Source: Siphonodentalium dalli (lineage: Eukaryota > Mollusca > Scaphopoda > Gadilida > Siphonodentaliidae). From it: a stretch of DNA of 64,000 nt. Both the position numbers and the translations under genes were made by a program. The stretch's first letter is position 1; each line of letters opens with the position of its first letter. The stretch spans positions 168,340,664 through 168,404,663 of the forward strand of contig CP136066.1 of NCBI GenBank assembly GCA_032622095.1, written 5' to 3'. The notes beneath the pieces were generated by a model that was not told the DNA's origin, made no database searches, and saw nothing but the letters and a program-made list of their open reading frames with translations. Positions 36,013 to 49,506 of the stretch are shown here, piece by piece.

Positions 36013-36145
36013 ATACTGTAACCATTCGATTACCGGCGCTATCATATGGATTCGTGAAATTCCGCGAATATTCAACATCAAAGAAATTCTCTTTGGTTAA
36101 TATATATCTCTTCCCAAAAAAAACAAGAAACTGCATGTTCAACAT
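36013..36145 (-). CDS. Upstream exon of the cysteine-rich gene
   Basis: The frame from an ATG at 36145 reads MLNMQFLVFFGKRYIL, then FFDVEYSRNFTNPYDS, and ends at a good donor (GTAAGT at 36012-36007) in phase with the acceptor at 35739. The ATG may not be the true start; acceptor-like AGs lie within the first 20 codons. Function unknown. Confidence 0.35.
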
Positions 36146-36576
36146 AATTAAGCACTATACTGCTGCAACTAAGCATTTCGATAACTGACCTTTAAATTAT
36201 CTAGCTCACGTGTAACTACGAGACACTGATTTAATGTATAATCTACTAATTTTAGTGTTCTAATTACTACCCACTTATGGACACTATACCCAACCCAAAC
36301 ATCAGATCTTGTTTTGTTCATCTACATTATCTATTATCTTCCAGGTCAGCATTCTAACAATTACCAAACAATATGATGAAAATAACCCCCTATTCGAAAA
36401 GCAACGTATTTTTCATACCATTTGAAATGAAATGGATAACCTCATAACTCCATCAACCCGGGCTACCAAAGTTTCCATAACTCATGGCACTGCGCTCTGG
36501 ACGGCATTACACAACCCACACAGAGTACCACATCCCAAATCATGCATGAAAATATGTTCAGCCGCCGTCTTGTTAA

Positions 36577-36949
36577 AGGTACACAATCCGATTCGATGGT
36601 CCCCGTATCAACAACATTCCTTCACAATACGCTTTACTTATCAGAATCGATCAATTACCAAAAAATAATGATAACCACTGTCAACTCTAGTATGAACTAT
36701 TCCAAAATGTGTTATATTTCAACATTTTGTTCAACAGAATGTGCTATCGACAGTATGTCGGACGGTTCGTCGAATATTTGCCAGGCCGCCAAATATTCCA
36801 GGTGGTGAAAAATAACAGATTTTAAAAATTGATATCTGATAACTTTGAGCTTTGATGGGTGGGTTCCTCGACTCGAATCAGATATTGTTTACCCCAGAAG
36901 TTAGGAGCATTAGTAATCTAGGAGCATTAATTCGGATTTTGTATCTTTT
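36577..36949 (+). mobile_element. TTAA-type MITE, copy 5, degenerate
   Basis: TTAA at 36573-36576 is followed by AGGTACACAATCCGATTCGA and diverged family sequence. The right end (TTCGGATTTTGTATCTTTTA) is mutated and no longer shows TTAA. This is the oldest-looking copy in the window. Confidence 0.7.
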
Positions 36950-37435
36950 ACAGACAGATTCCTCTGCTATCGACTGTACGGAGTGTAAGGTTTGTACGTG
37001 TGTATAGTTGGTAACTGCGTTCTACGTATTCTGTGTATCATGTTGTTGGGACTAAATGTCGATTCCAGTATCAATGGTCACACTGAAATATTGGTAAGAT
37101 ATTACTAATAGACCAGTATCGACGGGGGGATACTAAAATGCAGTTTCATCCATATATTTTTGCAGAGTTAGTGTCCTTGTTGCACAGTTTACTTGGAAAT
37201 AGCTTCTATCTTCCACATGTGGAACATATTTAGTACAACTCGAGTATCAACTGTTGGAAATCATTATTTTCTATACAACGATACATCCATTCAATATGTT
37301 TCGTTCATTGATTTTCATCATATAGACGTATATATATAGTTTTGATGATCAAACTGCCTAACGACTGAAACGGCGTTAAACCAAAATCAATAAATCGTCT
37401 GTCGATAACGGGGTGTTCAAGCTGAACTAACTCAC

Positions 37436-37618
37436 ACATCGTCCGTTGTCAAGTCTGGAAGTCGGATTTTATCGAGCACAGAGACAGCCAAAATCCTGTT
37501 ATGTCCTCTCCCCGAAGCGTCAACGCAGACTGGTGAGCCACTATCATGCAGTCTCAACAGTTCTTCATCGAGGTGATGCCTGACTGGAATAGCAGAAGGG
37601 GTGGGGTACTCGTAATCT
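37436..37618 (-). CDS. Possible internal exon, unknown protein
   Basis: The open stretch lies between an acceptor-like AATTTATAG and a good donor (GTGAGT at 37435-37430). It encodes about 60 residues: EYPTPSAIPVRHHLDEELL, then VCVDASGRGHNRILAVSVL and DKIRLPDL. Composition looks protein-like and differs from the repeats around it. No family recognised and no partner exon identified. Confidence 0.3.
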
Positions 37619-39084
37619 CTATAAATTTTGTATAGTATTTCTAATGTTACAAATTTCAAAGTATTTGTATTGTATTTGTAATCATATATATATCTTTATT
37701 ATCCTCCATATTTGAAGAGTTCGATACAAACTTACAATAAATTGTAAACATATATACAAATACATGAATTGCCACAGGCAAAAACAGATTTTATACAGGA
37801 ATGCATAATTACATCATGGCAACTTAAATTGACTGAAAAACGTGGGAAAACCGCGATATCAGAAAACAAAATGTAAACATAGAGGAAAAGAGACTAATGC
37901 TTTTACGCATAAGAAGAATACAAAACTAAATTAAAGATATTGCCTTAATTCTTATTCAACATGAAAACATCGCTTGCATACATGTATTTATTTCACATCA
38001 CGTCTCTCAGGACGATCTCTGATGCACAGCCGGGAGTTCCAGTTATCCAATAATGCCATATTTGCGTGGCCTTATTTTTGGAGTATATTCGATTACATTT
38101 AGAATACTTTTAGATTACATTTACCCAAATCAGTTCAGAATACTTTTTGAGAAATAAGACATAGCACCATACCTTACATCATCCATTGAGGATGCATAGA
38201 GATGTTGTTCAACGGTTATTAAAGTCACATTAAAGGGAAAAAATGGCTGCATCAAACAATTTAATGTGAATTCAATGTTAACAGTTGTGAACAGGCTTCA
38301 GTTTATACCTCAGTGATTTCACAACAATGACCAGCAGTATTATAGCAGCGCTAGTGTTAGCTACACTTTGGGAAGGCCACACATAGTAAACAAGAAAACC
38401 ATAGTCAGAAATGGTAACGCCACCAAGATTATAGTATTACATATAAATATAAATTATAAAAAATACATAAAATATTTTGATAACAATTGCGTTTAAACAA
38501 GTAATCCTTCAAATTATTACTAACAAAGCAAGCAAACGACTGTGGGGTCACTCAACAGATTATAAAGACTTGAACTTAGTATGCTGTAAATACTAAAATT
38601 TAAATGAAATAATTAAAAGATAAAATTTAGCAAGTAGTAAAAGTTAATTTTCTCATTTTTTTTTTGGTTAAATAAGGCAATAATTTAAATGTAGCATTTG
38701 GTTTTAAAAAAATGATTGACCGTGGCTCTTCCAATAATTGCGCGACTGACCTGGTCAATTGTTCTTAAGAAGTTGTTTTGAGAATTACTATGGAGGGAAA
38801 TAGTTATGGCTGTGGCTTCGCAAGTAATTAAATTGGTGACGTGGTGTTAACAAATCTGAACTCCAGTAAACCAAGGACGCTCCATACCAAATATAAGGTA
38901 AATTAATAATTCTTTAGAAGTTGTTTTAAGATTTACTATGGAGGGAAAGAATTGTGGTGCTGGCTTCGCAACTATTTGACCTCATTGTAACAAATATAAA
39001 TATTAGTCACTCAGGCAATAGATGTATCTATTCTGTATATTAAGTTATTGGGTCTTACGTGTCTTGAGATGTCTAAATAATTTT
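37619..39084. other. Non-coding stretch with a short duplication
   Basis: A block with GAAGTTGTTTT and ACTATGGAGGGAAA is duplicated near 38770 and 38920. The segment 38385-38440 is the inverted partner of 20090-20165. Just before this stretch, 37367-37396 (GAAACGGCGTTAAAC, CAATAAAT) resembles a molluscan SINE tail without its head. No gene seen. Confidence 0.4.
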
Positions 39085-41150
39085 CGATGAACAGATCGCA
39101 CAAGGGACCCACGCCAATCTTCTGTTGGGATTCCAATTGTTGGCTTATTAAATATGCACATATGCTTAAGATACAGTCGCGCGCGAAGCACGCTCCCGTA
39201 AGTCAGGTTTTGGGTCCCAGTTAATGAAAATATCATTGAAATTATCGGTTTCCCCAATAAACATCCATATATTCAATATACATGTTTTGGAGCAGAATTA
39301 GGCAGTCCATATTGGACGCCATCATGGAATTTATTTTGTTTTGTTTTAATTTTCACACATATTTATTAGTTATGTGGATGGAGTTCTCATTAAACCTCAC
39401 ATCCTTATATTGGTTACAGTAATGCCCAAAGTAATTGACCACTTAACCAGATCAGACTTATTGGTAATTTTTCAGGATTTAAAATCCTGAAAAAATACAA
39501 ATAATTCTGCTCTGGTTAAGTGGTCAATTACTTTGAACATTACTGTATGAGGATTGAGTTATCATTAAACCTCAAATCCTTATATTGGTTACAGTAATGC
39601 CCAAAGTAATTGACCACTTAACCACAGCATAATTGTGGGTAATTTTTCAGGATTTAAAATCATGAAAAAATACCCATAATTTTGCTGTGGTTAAGTGATC
39701 AATTACTTTGGACATTACTGTTTGTAGATGGAGTTAAACCTCACAACAGTGTGTTGGGGATTTGGACCTTGACTTGGGACCCTTGTTTTTAACTCAACAA
39801 ATGCGCGTACACCATATACACAAATTTCTTATGTAACCAGAGTTTTTTCTTGGATAAGATGAGTTTGAAGCCTGCTAACATTTCAAAATGTTGTCAGTTT
39901 TGTATTCCCTGCAGCGGAACTCGACGCATTGAAGCAAAAGTTACAAGAGATAAAATGTGTACGTAACGAGACTATAATACAAATGAAAAAATAAATTCAG
40001 GGAGGGGTGGGCGATACAGGGAACTAAGGGTTGAACCGATATAAATTTATAGAGCGATAATGACCAATGTTGACATATTATGCATCTCAACTCTACTGAA
40101 CATTGCAACAAGGCTGTAAAATAGGGGGTGTCATAATTTTAGTCATCTCTACATGTATATAGTGCCATAATAGTCATTTATGGACTTCTATAAGATGTTG
40201 GGTTGGTTATATGGACTCGGAGAAAAGGGGGTTTGTACCGATGAACTGACATAAATTAGTGGAGCGATGTTGCCATGTAATATATCGCGACTGTACTAAA
40301 GCAGCAATGATATAAAATTGGGGGGGGGGGTCTGAAATTATCTCTATGTCTATAGAAGGCACCAGGATTATATAGAAAGGAATAGCAATTGATATACGTA
40401 TACGGTATACTATAGTAATACCATAGACATATAAGTACAAGTATCAAGCGATACAATATTACGTAACGTGACTATACCGATGAAAGAAATAAATAAATTG
40501 GACCGGGATTAGAGGTTTGGGTTGGTTATATGTGGATAATTGGATATGGAATTCATACCGATGAAACGATACAAATTAGTGGAGCGATAAAGACCAATGT
40601 GAATGTTGACACGTAGTCAGGCTATGCGGGAGAAAATAGGGGTTGATACGATAGACCAAAATAAAATTGTCGGGTGATAATGACCAATGTTGATGTATAA
40701 AGTAACGCGACTGTACTGTCGCACAATTATCAGGTGTAACCGGTCAAATATGGACTCTAGTGCCAATATGGAACAGCTCAGAAAATATTTGCAGGGCCCA
40801 AAAATTTATTTAACATGGCATTTGCCATTAAAATCGATTTATGTCAATAAAACTGTCATTTTTCAAAATTTTAAGCTGAGACTTGGTGTTTGTGCGTGGA
40901 ATAGTTATATATTCCTAAAATTACAGAGTACAGCACGTAATTATGTTTTAGATGGAAGAAATTAATTGTTTTCAATGATAAAATTTAACATGGCATTTGC
41001 CATTAAAATCGATTTATGTCAATAAAACTGTCATTTTTCAAAATTTTAAGCTGAAACTTGGTGTATGTGCGGGATACATATATATTCCTAAAATGACCAG
41101 TCCAGTGCGTAATTATGTTTTAGATGGACGAAATTGAATTTGTTTTCGAT
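39085..41150 (-). repeat. Large dispersed repeat, copy 2 (~2.1 kb, inverted)
   Basis: Reverse-complement counterpart of 24745-27315, with two TA-flanked hairpins (39417-39545 and 39592-39720). It is without the 333-bp insertion seen in copy 1. Many substitutions separate the copies, so the duplication is not recent. Confidence 0.8.
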
Positions 41151-41470
41151 AATAAATTTGCAGCGTGGACGGGTCATTCCGGTCAACCCGGTCATCGAGT
41201 GCGCTCAATTTGTAAACAAAGTTTTGGTCAATAGTCGTTTTGGTCAAACTATCCCTTTTTAGACCGGGACAGCAGATCCGAATAGTAGCTAAGATGTATT
41301 TAGATAGAATTATCAAAAGAATTTGACCGATTCGGGTGTAGTTTAAGAGAATAGAGTGGAGAAATCTTGGTGATAATTCCAGAAAATAAAGATGGCGGAG
41401 AATTTCACAATGAAACTACCCACAATTCACTACACTACACCAGGGGGGGGGGGGAGTTCGCAATGGGTTA

Positions 41471-41896
41471 CACATTATTTTCAGTCTATCAAATTATTTA
41501 TATTTTCAACAACAAGTGACTTTAAGTTTACAATTTCAGCCTATCCTGACTCTATCGATACGATTTATCATATTTTCATAAACATATTATACACCGGTGG
41601 CGTTAACTTTACAATTTCGGCATCTACGTGATTCTATCGGTACGATTGAGTAATGGTACAAAACAAAATGTTCAAGAATACATTAGGGGCTCCCAATGGG
41701 TTATATATTATTTTCAGTCTATCAAATTATTTATATTTTCAACAACATATTATTACACCGGTGACTTTAAGTTTACAATTTCAGCCTGTCCAAACTCTAT
41801 CGATACGATTTATCATATTTTCATAAACATATTATACACCGGTGACGTTAACTTTACAATTTCGGCATCTACGTGATTCTATCGGTACGATTGAGT
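41471..41896 (+). repeat. Tandem duplication, period ~240 bp
   Basis: Two units carry TTTTCAGTCTATCAAATTAT, TAAGTTTACAATTTCAGCC, then TATACACCGGTG and TCGGCATCTACGTGATTC. The second is nearly identical to the first. Short frames run through both but look accidental. Confidence 0.8.
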
Positions 41897-41899
41897 AAG

Positions 41900-44088
41900 G
41901 TACACAAAAAATACATTCGCCCTGTCCACCACACAATATCAAACTCACAGAAGCTAGAAACACCACAGGTGGCGTAATGACACTTATGTTAGCCATGCCC
42001 TGTAATCGGATACTGATAGTCGGAAGACATACACAGTTAGGAGCAGGAAAAATAGTGGACACCAGTCACAAAAATCCCATTTTTAACCCAGACAACTGCT
42101 TTTGACTGATTTTACACCGATGCAGCAATGACTGTTTTGAATATAGTCATTATACTTAGCTTACTTTATATACGTGCGATTGGCAGTATGTAATAACAAT
42201 TTACGCAAAGAATCTACCAAAACCTCTGTTTTATCAATTTCACGACCCAATTCCAGTGCCAATACCCCATGTTTAAGAGTTCGGAGAATGTGATGTTGAA
42301 TGCTACGGATAAACCGGCGTAATACATTATTCAAATGCTAGAAACAGGTATCGTTCGGGGAAATTTATGAAGTAAAACTTCGATGTATTCGGGATATCAA
42401 TATTGATTAAATTGTATCAAAATTAAATACTTTAATGAACCAGGACCTGATATATATAGCAATTACGATAAACTGAACCTAGCTATGGGAACTGGTGTGA
42501 TCGTGGGTCTATATTGATTAGCACCAACTTCCACCATACAGTCAACATATACACATATATAGGCATCCCCACGATTGTTTTCGTGGTATCGTCATGTAAA
42601 TGTGTCGCTATACGACGAAAATGACAGATCAGAGAGGTTGGCGAAGAAGGATCTAAATGTTAAGTTTTCTTTTCGCCTTTAACGATTGTACTTATAATAC
42701 TGTGCTGTTGGAACTTAATAAAGACGAGTATCCTGTTTTATGCATCAGTTATCAGAAAATGCGCTAAGGTGGTTGTAAATTTGCAAAGATTTACTCTAGA
42801 TTAGGTTGGTAATGATAGCATACGATAGATAAGTGATGAGGTTTTAACTATACTTAGTGAAAACATATTTAGTTGATGTAAATTGTGCAACATGCTCCAG
42901 CGAGTCCTCGATAATCGTTCTGAACAAATATTATGCATGCCATGACGTAATAAAAATACACTGGATGTGTCATGTTCACTTGCATGTATCTATTTATAGA
43001 TTATTGTTTTAATATGAATTGTATTGTTTGGCAGCATACTGCCTTTATTGTTAATTTCTTATGCAAATAAATTGAATCGTATCATGAATGAACATAAATT
43101 GTATACATGTAGTACGTAGTCCTATAACATCAAGACAATTATAGTAGAACATGGGATTTGACAGGAAGCATGACGCATATGTCAGCCGTTGGAGATGTCC
43201 ACATTGAATGTGCAACTGCACACCCACTTGGACCATACCAAATATCCAAGTATGTGAAATTCTATTTTGCGCCCCATCGCACGTGGGTTGGAAATTTATA
43301 ACTTGTATCTCAAGATTTCCAACTGTTGTACTATTCCGAACTGACATCACTATGGTTGGAAATATTCCAACTGATAACCGAAAGTCGGTGAACTAAGGGA
43401 AATGTTCGACTTTTGGCCTAAACAACGAATTTCACTATAAATATGCTGGTTGTGATATCAAACTATCATGCCAATTCCAACACAACTTTGGTTTAATATT
43501 CCAATGAAATTTCTAACTGTTGAAAATAGTTTTGGTGTGGTGAGACACAATCACCCATCCCATTCGTACACGGCTGTGCCCATCGTTTGTGCTTTGTTCT
43601 CCATAGTTGTACAACGGTGACACAGATAGATCGACGTTTTGCAGATGCGTTGCCAAATTAACGTTATATGACGCTGAATAAATTTATCATCGCGTGTATG
43701 TATTAGATGGTGTAATATTTCTTAGTGATAACGTTATAAAAATTACACAGTTTTTTAAGGGTGCTCATATTTCCCATAGTTCATAGTCCATAGTTCAGGA
43801 AAAGGGAACAAACTTTCCTAAATTCTCTCACTTCAGTAAGGCTTTCTGTTGTATATATAGTTTGTATAATAGTATAGTTTGTGTATTTGTCTACCTATAT
43901 ACATGTACTGTGATTCCCTGAACCGGACCGGGATGTAATGAAAACAAGCTGTTCGGGTCTCATGCATCCAACCCCCACGAGATTTAAACTATACACATTC
44001 CTATAGCGCTGATTATACCATGGGCATATTTACAATGTGTGTATATATAATGTTCAGGTGGATGATTAGATTGTTACTATACACTCAC
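41900..44088. other. Non-coding stretch, possible downstream region of the MOLO1 exon
   Basis: No exon could be supported here although the MOLO1-type gene should continue on the minus strand. Its remaining exons are either beyond my recognition or to the left of this region. Confidence 0.35.
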
Positions 44089-44289
44089 CTTCTTTGGGAA
44101 GTATATGATCCGGGTCACACAACAGGTGATGGGTGGTCGATTCACTGAATCCACACAAAACTGAGTCATACCGAGGGTTAGGAATGTCGCAATGGGACCA
44201 TATTTTCTTTCCATATGCATCCAGCCTGTATGTGTAGCCAGTGTATTGGGAATTCGGACTAGTGCATTCTGGGAACATAAGCGAGCGAC
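44089..44289 (-). CDS. MOLO1-type exon (levamisole-receptor modulator-like protein)
   Basis: The exon lies between an acceptor (GTGTTCGACAG) and a donor (GTGAGT at 44088-44083). It encodes about 67 residues: RSLMFPECTSPN, then HCDIPNPRYDSVLCGF and HHLLCDPDHILPKEG. A P-N-P turn, a cysteine, then x-C-D-P-D-x-I-L is the N-terminal signature of MOLO1-domain membrane proteins. Nematode MOLO-1 modulates levamisole-sensitive acetylcholine receptors; homologues are common in marine invertebrates. The exon is internal: signal peptide, rest of the domain and membrane anchor should be on other exons, which I could not identify. The role in this animal is inference. Confidence 0.55.
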
Positions 44290-47200
44290 CTGTCGAACAC
44301 GACATAAGCAACAGCATTTTAAAGTTGGTAGTGTACCAGGTATGGGTACGAAGGTTTTGTACCATGCTTCTTTCGTCTCTGAGGCGTACACACACTACAT
44401 ATGACCACTTCTAACTTTTAAGAACTAACAATTCGGGTCTTTATTGTAGGTCCCGAACGCGTGCTTGTAACTCGTATCTGCTAACGAACAGCAGTAATAG
44501 TGGGTGGGAAACTCGATTATCGTGTCACATTAGTCAATCAGTCGCAAACATTTGAGATTTGTAATCCACTTCAGAATGAATTACTTTTCCAGACTAAAAA
44601 CCGAAGAAACTGAAAACCAATATCCAATAGAAAACAAGAGTATCAACAGAGAATGGTGAACGTCCGTGGTGTATTCGTCATATTCTTCCGTGCGTGATTT
44701 GCCTTCTGTATACCTGTATACCAACTAACTGGTTCGCTCAAGCTGACCCATGTATGTTTCAACATTTATGGTGTGGATTGCATTGAGTGTGGCTGGCTAT
44801 AAATCAGTTATAGAATGTACGACAACTCAACATCTAATCAAACAATGTTGCGATTTAGTATTTGCATTCCTAGATACCGACATGGGCAATGAGAACGATA
44901 AACGTAAGTCTGATCCTGTAAAGTACACACATGCCCACGAATGACAGCACGAGGCTCTGACTTATCGTGGGTGCTTGTTTTAAACTTATTTATTAGTCAA
45001 GATACCCAAAATGAAAAAACATTATAAAGAGCGTGAATATGGTAAGTCGTGTCTATGAAAAAGGTAGATTAAATAATGCCGCTGTTTTAAAAACAACACA
45101 TACACAATTTACATATAATAAGCTCACAATGAAGTTATTTAAAAACACAAATAAGCCCATATCGGTACTATTTGAATCTGAATTAGGCTCTATATGAACC
45201 AAATATACGCGTTTTGTAATGTGTTTTCACTGTGGCCCGCCCGATAACACTGAATAACTCGTGCAAGTCTACTATGGGCTTATTTAATAATCAACCCAAA
45301 CATATGTGAATATTTAGGTCCAAATGAATCTATTTGCACGATTATATGTTGAATAATAAAGTGTTACACAACTTACGGTTTGTGCCTTAAATAAAATGTA
45401 TGCAAAAACAAGACCATTGGATTTCTAAAAATTAGGTGGAATGCAATGGTTCAATTAGTTTTCCTGGATGCGTCAATTGGTGCTGATCTCGCGTCGTGAC
45501 ATATAGCCTAATTTAAAGGCATGTAAAATATGTTATTATTGAAAGTTTTAAAAAGAACAGACAAGACAGTTTATGGTATTTTATACTCTTTTTCTGGAAT
45601 AGGTGGTACAAACTCAAAAATAAGGACACATAATATGACAAGAACGCATTGGAAAGCAGTTAGTGAAACAGCCTGACACAAGTTTTGCAAAAGAGCGTAC
45701 CAAATAATGACGACAGTTGGCTTCAAATTTCCAGTAGAATACTTTACACAAATTCAAATGTAAAATATCGTAAACTGAGCCATCTATGTCACGGTAGTCT
45801 GTAATAACTTGAAGGAAAATGTACTTATTTCTGATTGCTCCATAATGTATTAAAATCAATTAACTACTGCAACGCCGTGATGAATTGAAGATACATATTA
45901 TTTAACACCTGAGATTACCCAGAGTATATATACTATCAGGGTTACATTCAGCAAAAAAGTTCAAAATGTGTCTTTAAACAGTAAGTACATTTACTCTGGC
46001 AAAGCAAGGAATAATATTCTTATCAAGGGCCAATTACGTACGTCAAAATTCCTTCTCCACACAAACAGGTTATCGAAAGATACGCTGGGAAGGATGCAAA
46101 CCTTTAATAGATGACTATTAATGACCCTTACACATGCTCCAATGTTATGGCGCTCATCTGTGGGCAACCCACGGAAGTTCAATGATTCGCTGTAATAGGA
46201 AAGTACTTTATTTCAGATAATATTCAGCTATTTCAGCTGACTATATTGACAAAGAACAATTGTTATTGTAATTACATTTTATGTAACAAAAGTATGATTA
46301 TAATTAATGTAAAACAACATACTCATGAATATATCATAATCTCACAAATAAAAATTATTATAAAAAAACACACACATAATTTAAAGGCAGACATTTGTGT
46401 TGTAAAACTCTGAATTCTGTATTTTTTTGTTTTGCAAAAACCTTTGTACTTCTGTAATTTTGAAAGATAAATCTGAAGGACTGTATATAATGATCTCATA
46501 AAAAATCATTAAAATAAAGCAAAAATGTTTTTCTTAGAATTCCCAGAATTCAAGGGCACATTTATTGGGTATACAGATGCACAAAATATATTTCAGGCCA
46601 AATGTTTACCCCATTGGTACATATGATATACGTCGTTACTTTAACTTACTTCTGGTAAATTTGGTGTTACATTTATTACTTTATTTTGTTCTTCTTAGAA
46701 TTCCTAAGGAACGAGGAAACATTGGGTACACATTGCCAAAAGATATTCCCCAGACCTAACAATAAGACAATTGATACAACAAACACACGTGGTTACCGGT
46801 TAATCGGTTAAAACTCCGCAGTTATAACCAGCTTCGCCATATCAGAATCAGATAATAATTTATTCTCCAAACGCCGGACGTGTCCGGTATGACACAGTAT
46901 ATGTGTTAATACATAAAACATACATATACATGTATAATCATACATATGAAAACAATATATCAAAGATCTTGTATATTTGTACACGTGCTCATGGGTGGGT
47001 TGGTGGGTTGTGTGTATAGGGGACTAACATCTGGCATATATCGTTTGGGCGAGGTGACAAGTGTTGTGATCATATTTACTTCGCTCATTTAGCTGTATGG
47101 ACGCACGTGCATGGGCGTTAGTATCGCGCAATATGTATATTGGTTTAGCGGGGCGTCAGAATCAAGCGATGTTGATGAGGGTTCTTATATTTTACATGCG

Positions 47201-47310
47201 AAGAAAGCAATGTCCTCGTGTAATAATATACTTTAATGTTTTTTTGAATAAATCAAACTAACAATTTATCCAATTGTTAGTGAAATTATAGCTATAGAGT
47301 GCATAGTATA
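44290..47310. repeat. Non-coding stretch with a half copy of a fold-back repeat
   Basis: At about 45020-45345 the sequence (CATATATAG-free right-arm phrases such as GTTTTCACTGTGGCCCGC, GATATTTAGGTCCAA-type, CTATTTGCACGA) corresponds to an altered copy of the element at 49507-50248. An 11/12 match to ATAAAGAGCGTT lies at 45025. The rest holds no recognised gene. Confidence 0.45.
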
Positions 47311-47650
47311 GTGTCCTCGTGCAAATAGGTTCATATTGGACATAAATATCCACTAAGGTTCATATTGGACTTATTTGATTCTGAAATATGCTCACAGTGA
47401 GCTTATATCCGTTATGCCGTTGAATGGCGCGGGCCTCGGTGAAACCATTATATCGAGTATTCATCTGGTAAGTCATGTCGATGAAAAATAGATAGATACA
47501 ATAATGCCAATATGGGGTTATCTTGTATGGAAATAGTCCCATATTGAACAGTTTTAAACATCGCGTTTTATGTCAATATAGAGCGTATATTGAGGTTAAA
47601 TAATGCCAATATGAGTTTATTTCGCTCATTAAAATAAGCCTACTGCACTG
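47311..47650 (+). repeat. Half copy (left arm) of the 49507-50248 fold-back family
   Basis: CCTCGTGCAAATAGGTTCAT, GAATGGCGCGGGCC and TAAGTCATGTCGATGAAAAA follow the left-arm order of the full element. The reverse arm is missing. Confidence 0.65.
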
Positions 47651-48485
47651 CGTGTTCATATATTGATTCCAATATGTCAGACATCTTAATTGTATCGTTT
47701 GAGCAATTGTGCAGATACCAGTCTCACCATAAGCAAAACGTTTATTTGTGGTTTCACGTAGGTTAAGCGCAAACTTTAGGAAACAAATGTTTAACTTTTC
47801 TAGGAAGGTGCTGTTTTATGGGGGACTATTGCTTTTTCGTAAATTTCAAGAATGTATTCATAGGAGAGGTTATGTTGACTGGCTTTACTTATGAGTGCGT
47901 ACATGGTTTCTTCGCTTTTTTGCATCTCATGTTTCGTTCCCTGCTAAATGTTCGGTTTTTACTAAACCACGTGCCATTGAAGCTAGTAATTGAAGCTATC
48001 CACAATATCAATTTCGTTACCGTTTATTTTGAATCACATTTATATTCTTTGTTTTGGTTTTCTACCCAGAATCTGATTTTAGTTTTGTAGGCATTGCTTC
48101 TTAGCTTATGACGCGAATTAATTTAAGGAATTTTGCAAACAGGAATGGGAGTCTGATATTAGAGCTGTATCATCATCGTATATCGATAAGAATAACTTCA
48201 TGTATAACCCTGTTTAATGGCCATTGGTTTTAAAACTACCTATGTCATTACAGTGACAATTTTTGTGTATTCCTCGACATCGTTAACGGCATAGATGGCC
48301 TTCACTGTGGTCAACCTGTTAAAATAGTCACGCCCGTTAAAACTGCCATAAACATATATACTATTCAAATATAAACATATTATGTTATTATACCAATCAT
48401 AAATATCACGTTAATAATGTTATTGTCAAGTTCGTATGTTATGTAAACAAAAGCCAGGTTATGTAACATTTTTGGCTTTTGTGTA
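47651..48485. other. Non-coding stretch
   Basis: A 90-codon hydrophobic frame at 47818-48090 has no splice context or family signature, and I do not call it. Nothing else is recognised. Confidence 0.35.
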
Positions 48486-48840
48486 CAACGATCACGAAGA
48501 CAATAACGATGACGAAAACGATGTTCGTGTTGCTGGTAGTCATGATGATGGCGACGAGGATGATTGTGGAGATGAATGACAACGATGACGATTATGATAA
48601 TATACAATGCAGATGCACGACGAGGATGAGCATGAGGACGAGGCGACGATGATGATGACGACAATGACGTTGATGCACGGTGATGGTGGGGTCGATGAAA
48701 ATAACGGATATGATGCTGAGGATGTTGTTAATAACGTTGACAATAAAATGCGGATATGACGATGATAGCGTTGACGAAAAGTGACAAACATGGATGACGA
48801 TGGCGACTACGACGATGTTGATGACGACGATGATTACACG
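48486..48840. repeat. GAT/GAC-rich trinucleotide microsatellite
   Basis: About 350 bp of mixed GAC, GAT and ACG triplets, with the same composition as 4995-5755 but on the other strand. Open frames here are repeat artefacts. Confidence 0.8.
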
Positions 48841-49506
48841 CACCACGGACCCCGAATTCGATACCCGAATATCACTTTATGTACATACACTGTAAATATG
48901 TCTTTATATCGCTATACTTAGTGCATAATAGTCTTATTAAGTTATCATTAAATTACATCAAATCCAGCCTGTTATAATCAACACGATATATGAAAACATT
49001 AATGACTTTGAGCCATGGATGAGTGCAACCTACACTCATGCGCTCTACGAACGATGTAAACAACATGGTAATTATAATGAAATGAGCTTATGGCTCGAAT
49101 ATAATCGGGGATGGTCCCATAATTGGCTGCATTTAGATTTTAAGGCATCACAAACATCACATGGACGAGGAATGCTTTAGAAATGCCGTGAAATGCCGTG
49201 TCCCATTTCACATAATAAAATCACCATCATTATACCATGAGATAATTAGATCGGACCCATGACTCCAATAATAGAAGGTTTTTATGACTAGATATCGACT
49301 TTCAAAATAGGAACTTTAATACGTTTTGATTATTGTTAGCCCAGCAAATATTCCGCCTCTTATGAAGAACGTCCATGCCTTTGTGTCCCGGAAGCGGTAG
49401 ATAATAAAGATCAGTCTCAATTATGACATTTTGAGATCGTATTAGACACATTACTTATGGATGGTTTTATGCGTTTTCGCGGTGGCTGTGTATTATATAG
49501 TACGAC

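Noticed and set aside
44077-44391. Alternative minus-strand frame overlapping the MOLO1-type exon
   Set aside because: Only the other frame carries the P-N-P and C-D-P-D-x-I-L signature and fits the splice phases.
47818-48090. 90-codon hydrophobic plus-strand frame
   Set aside because: No start context, splice sites or family motif; such frames are expected in AT-rich DNA.
48380-48846. Ser- and Ile-rich minus-strand frames
   Set aside because: They are products of the GAT/GAC microsatellite.
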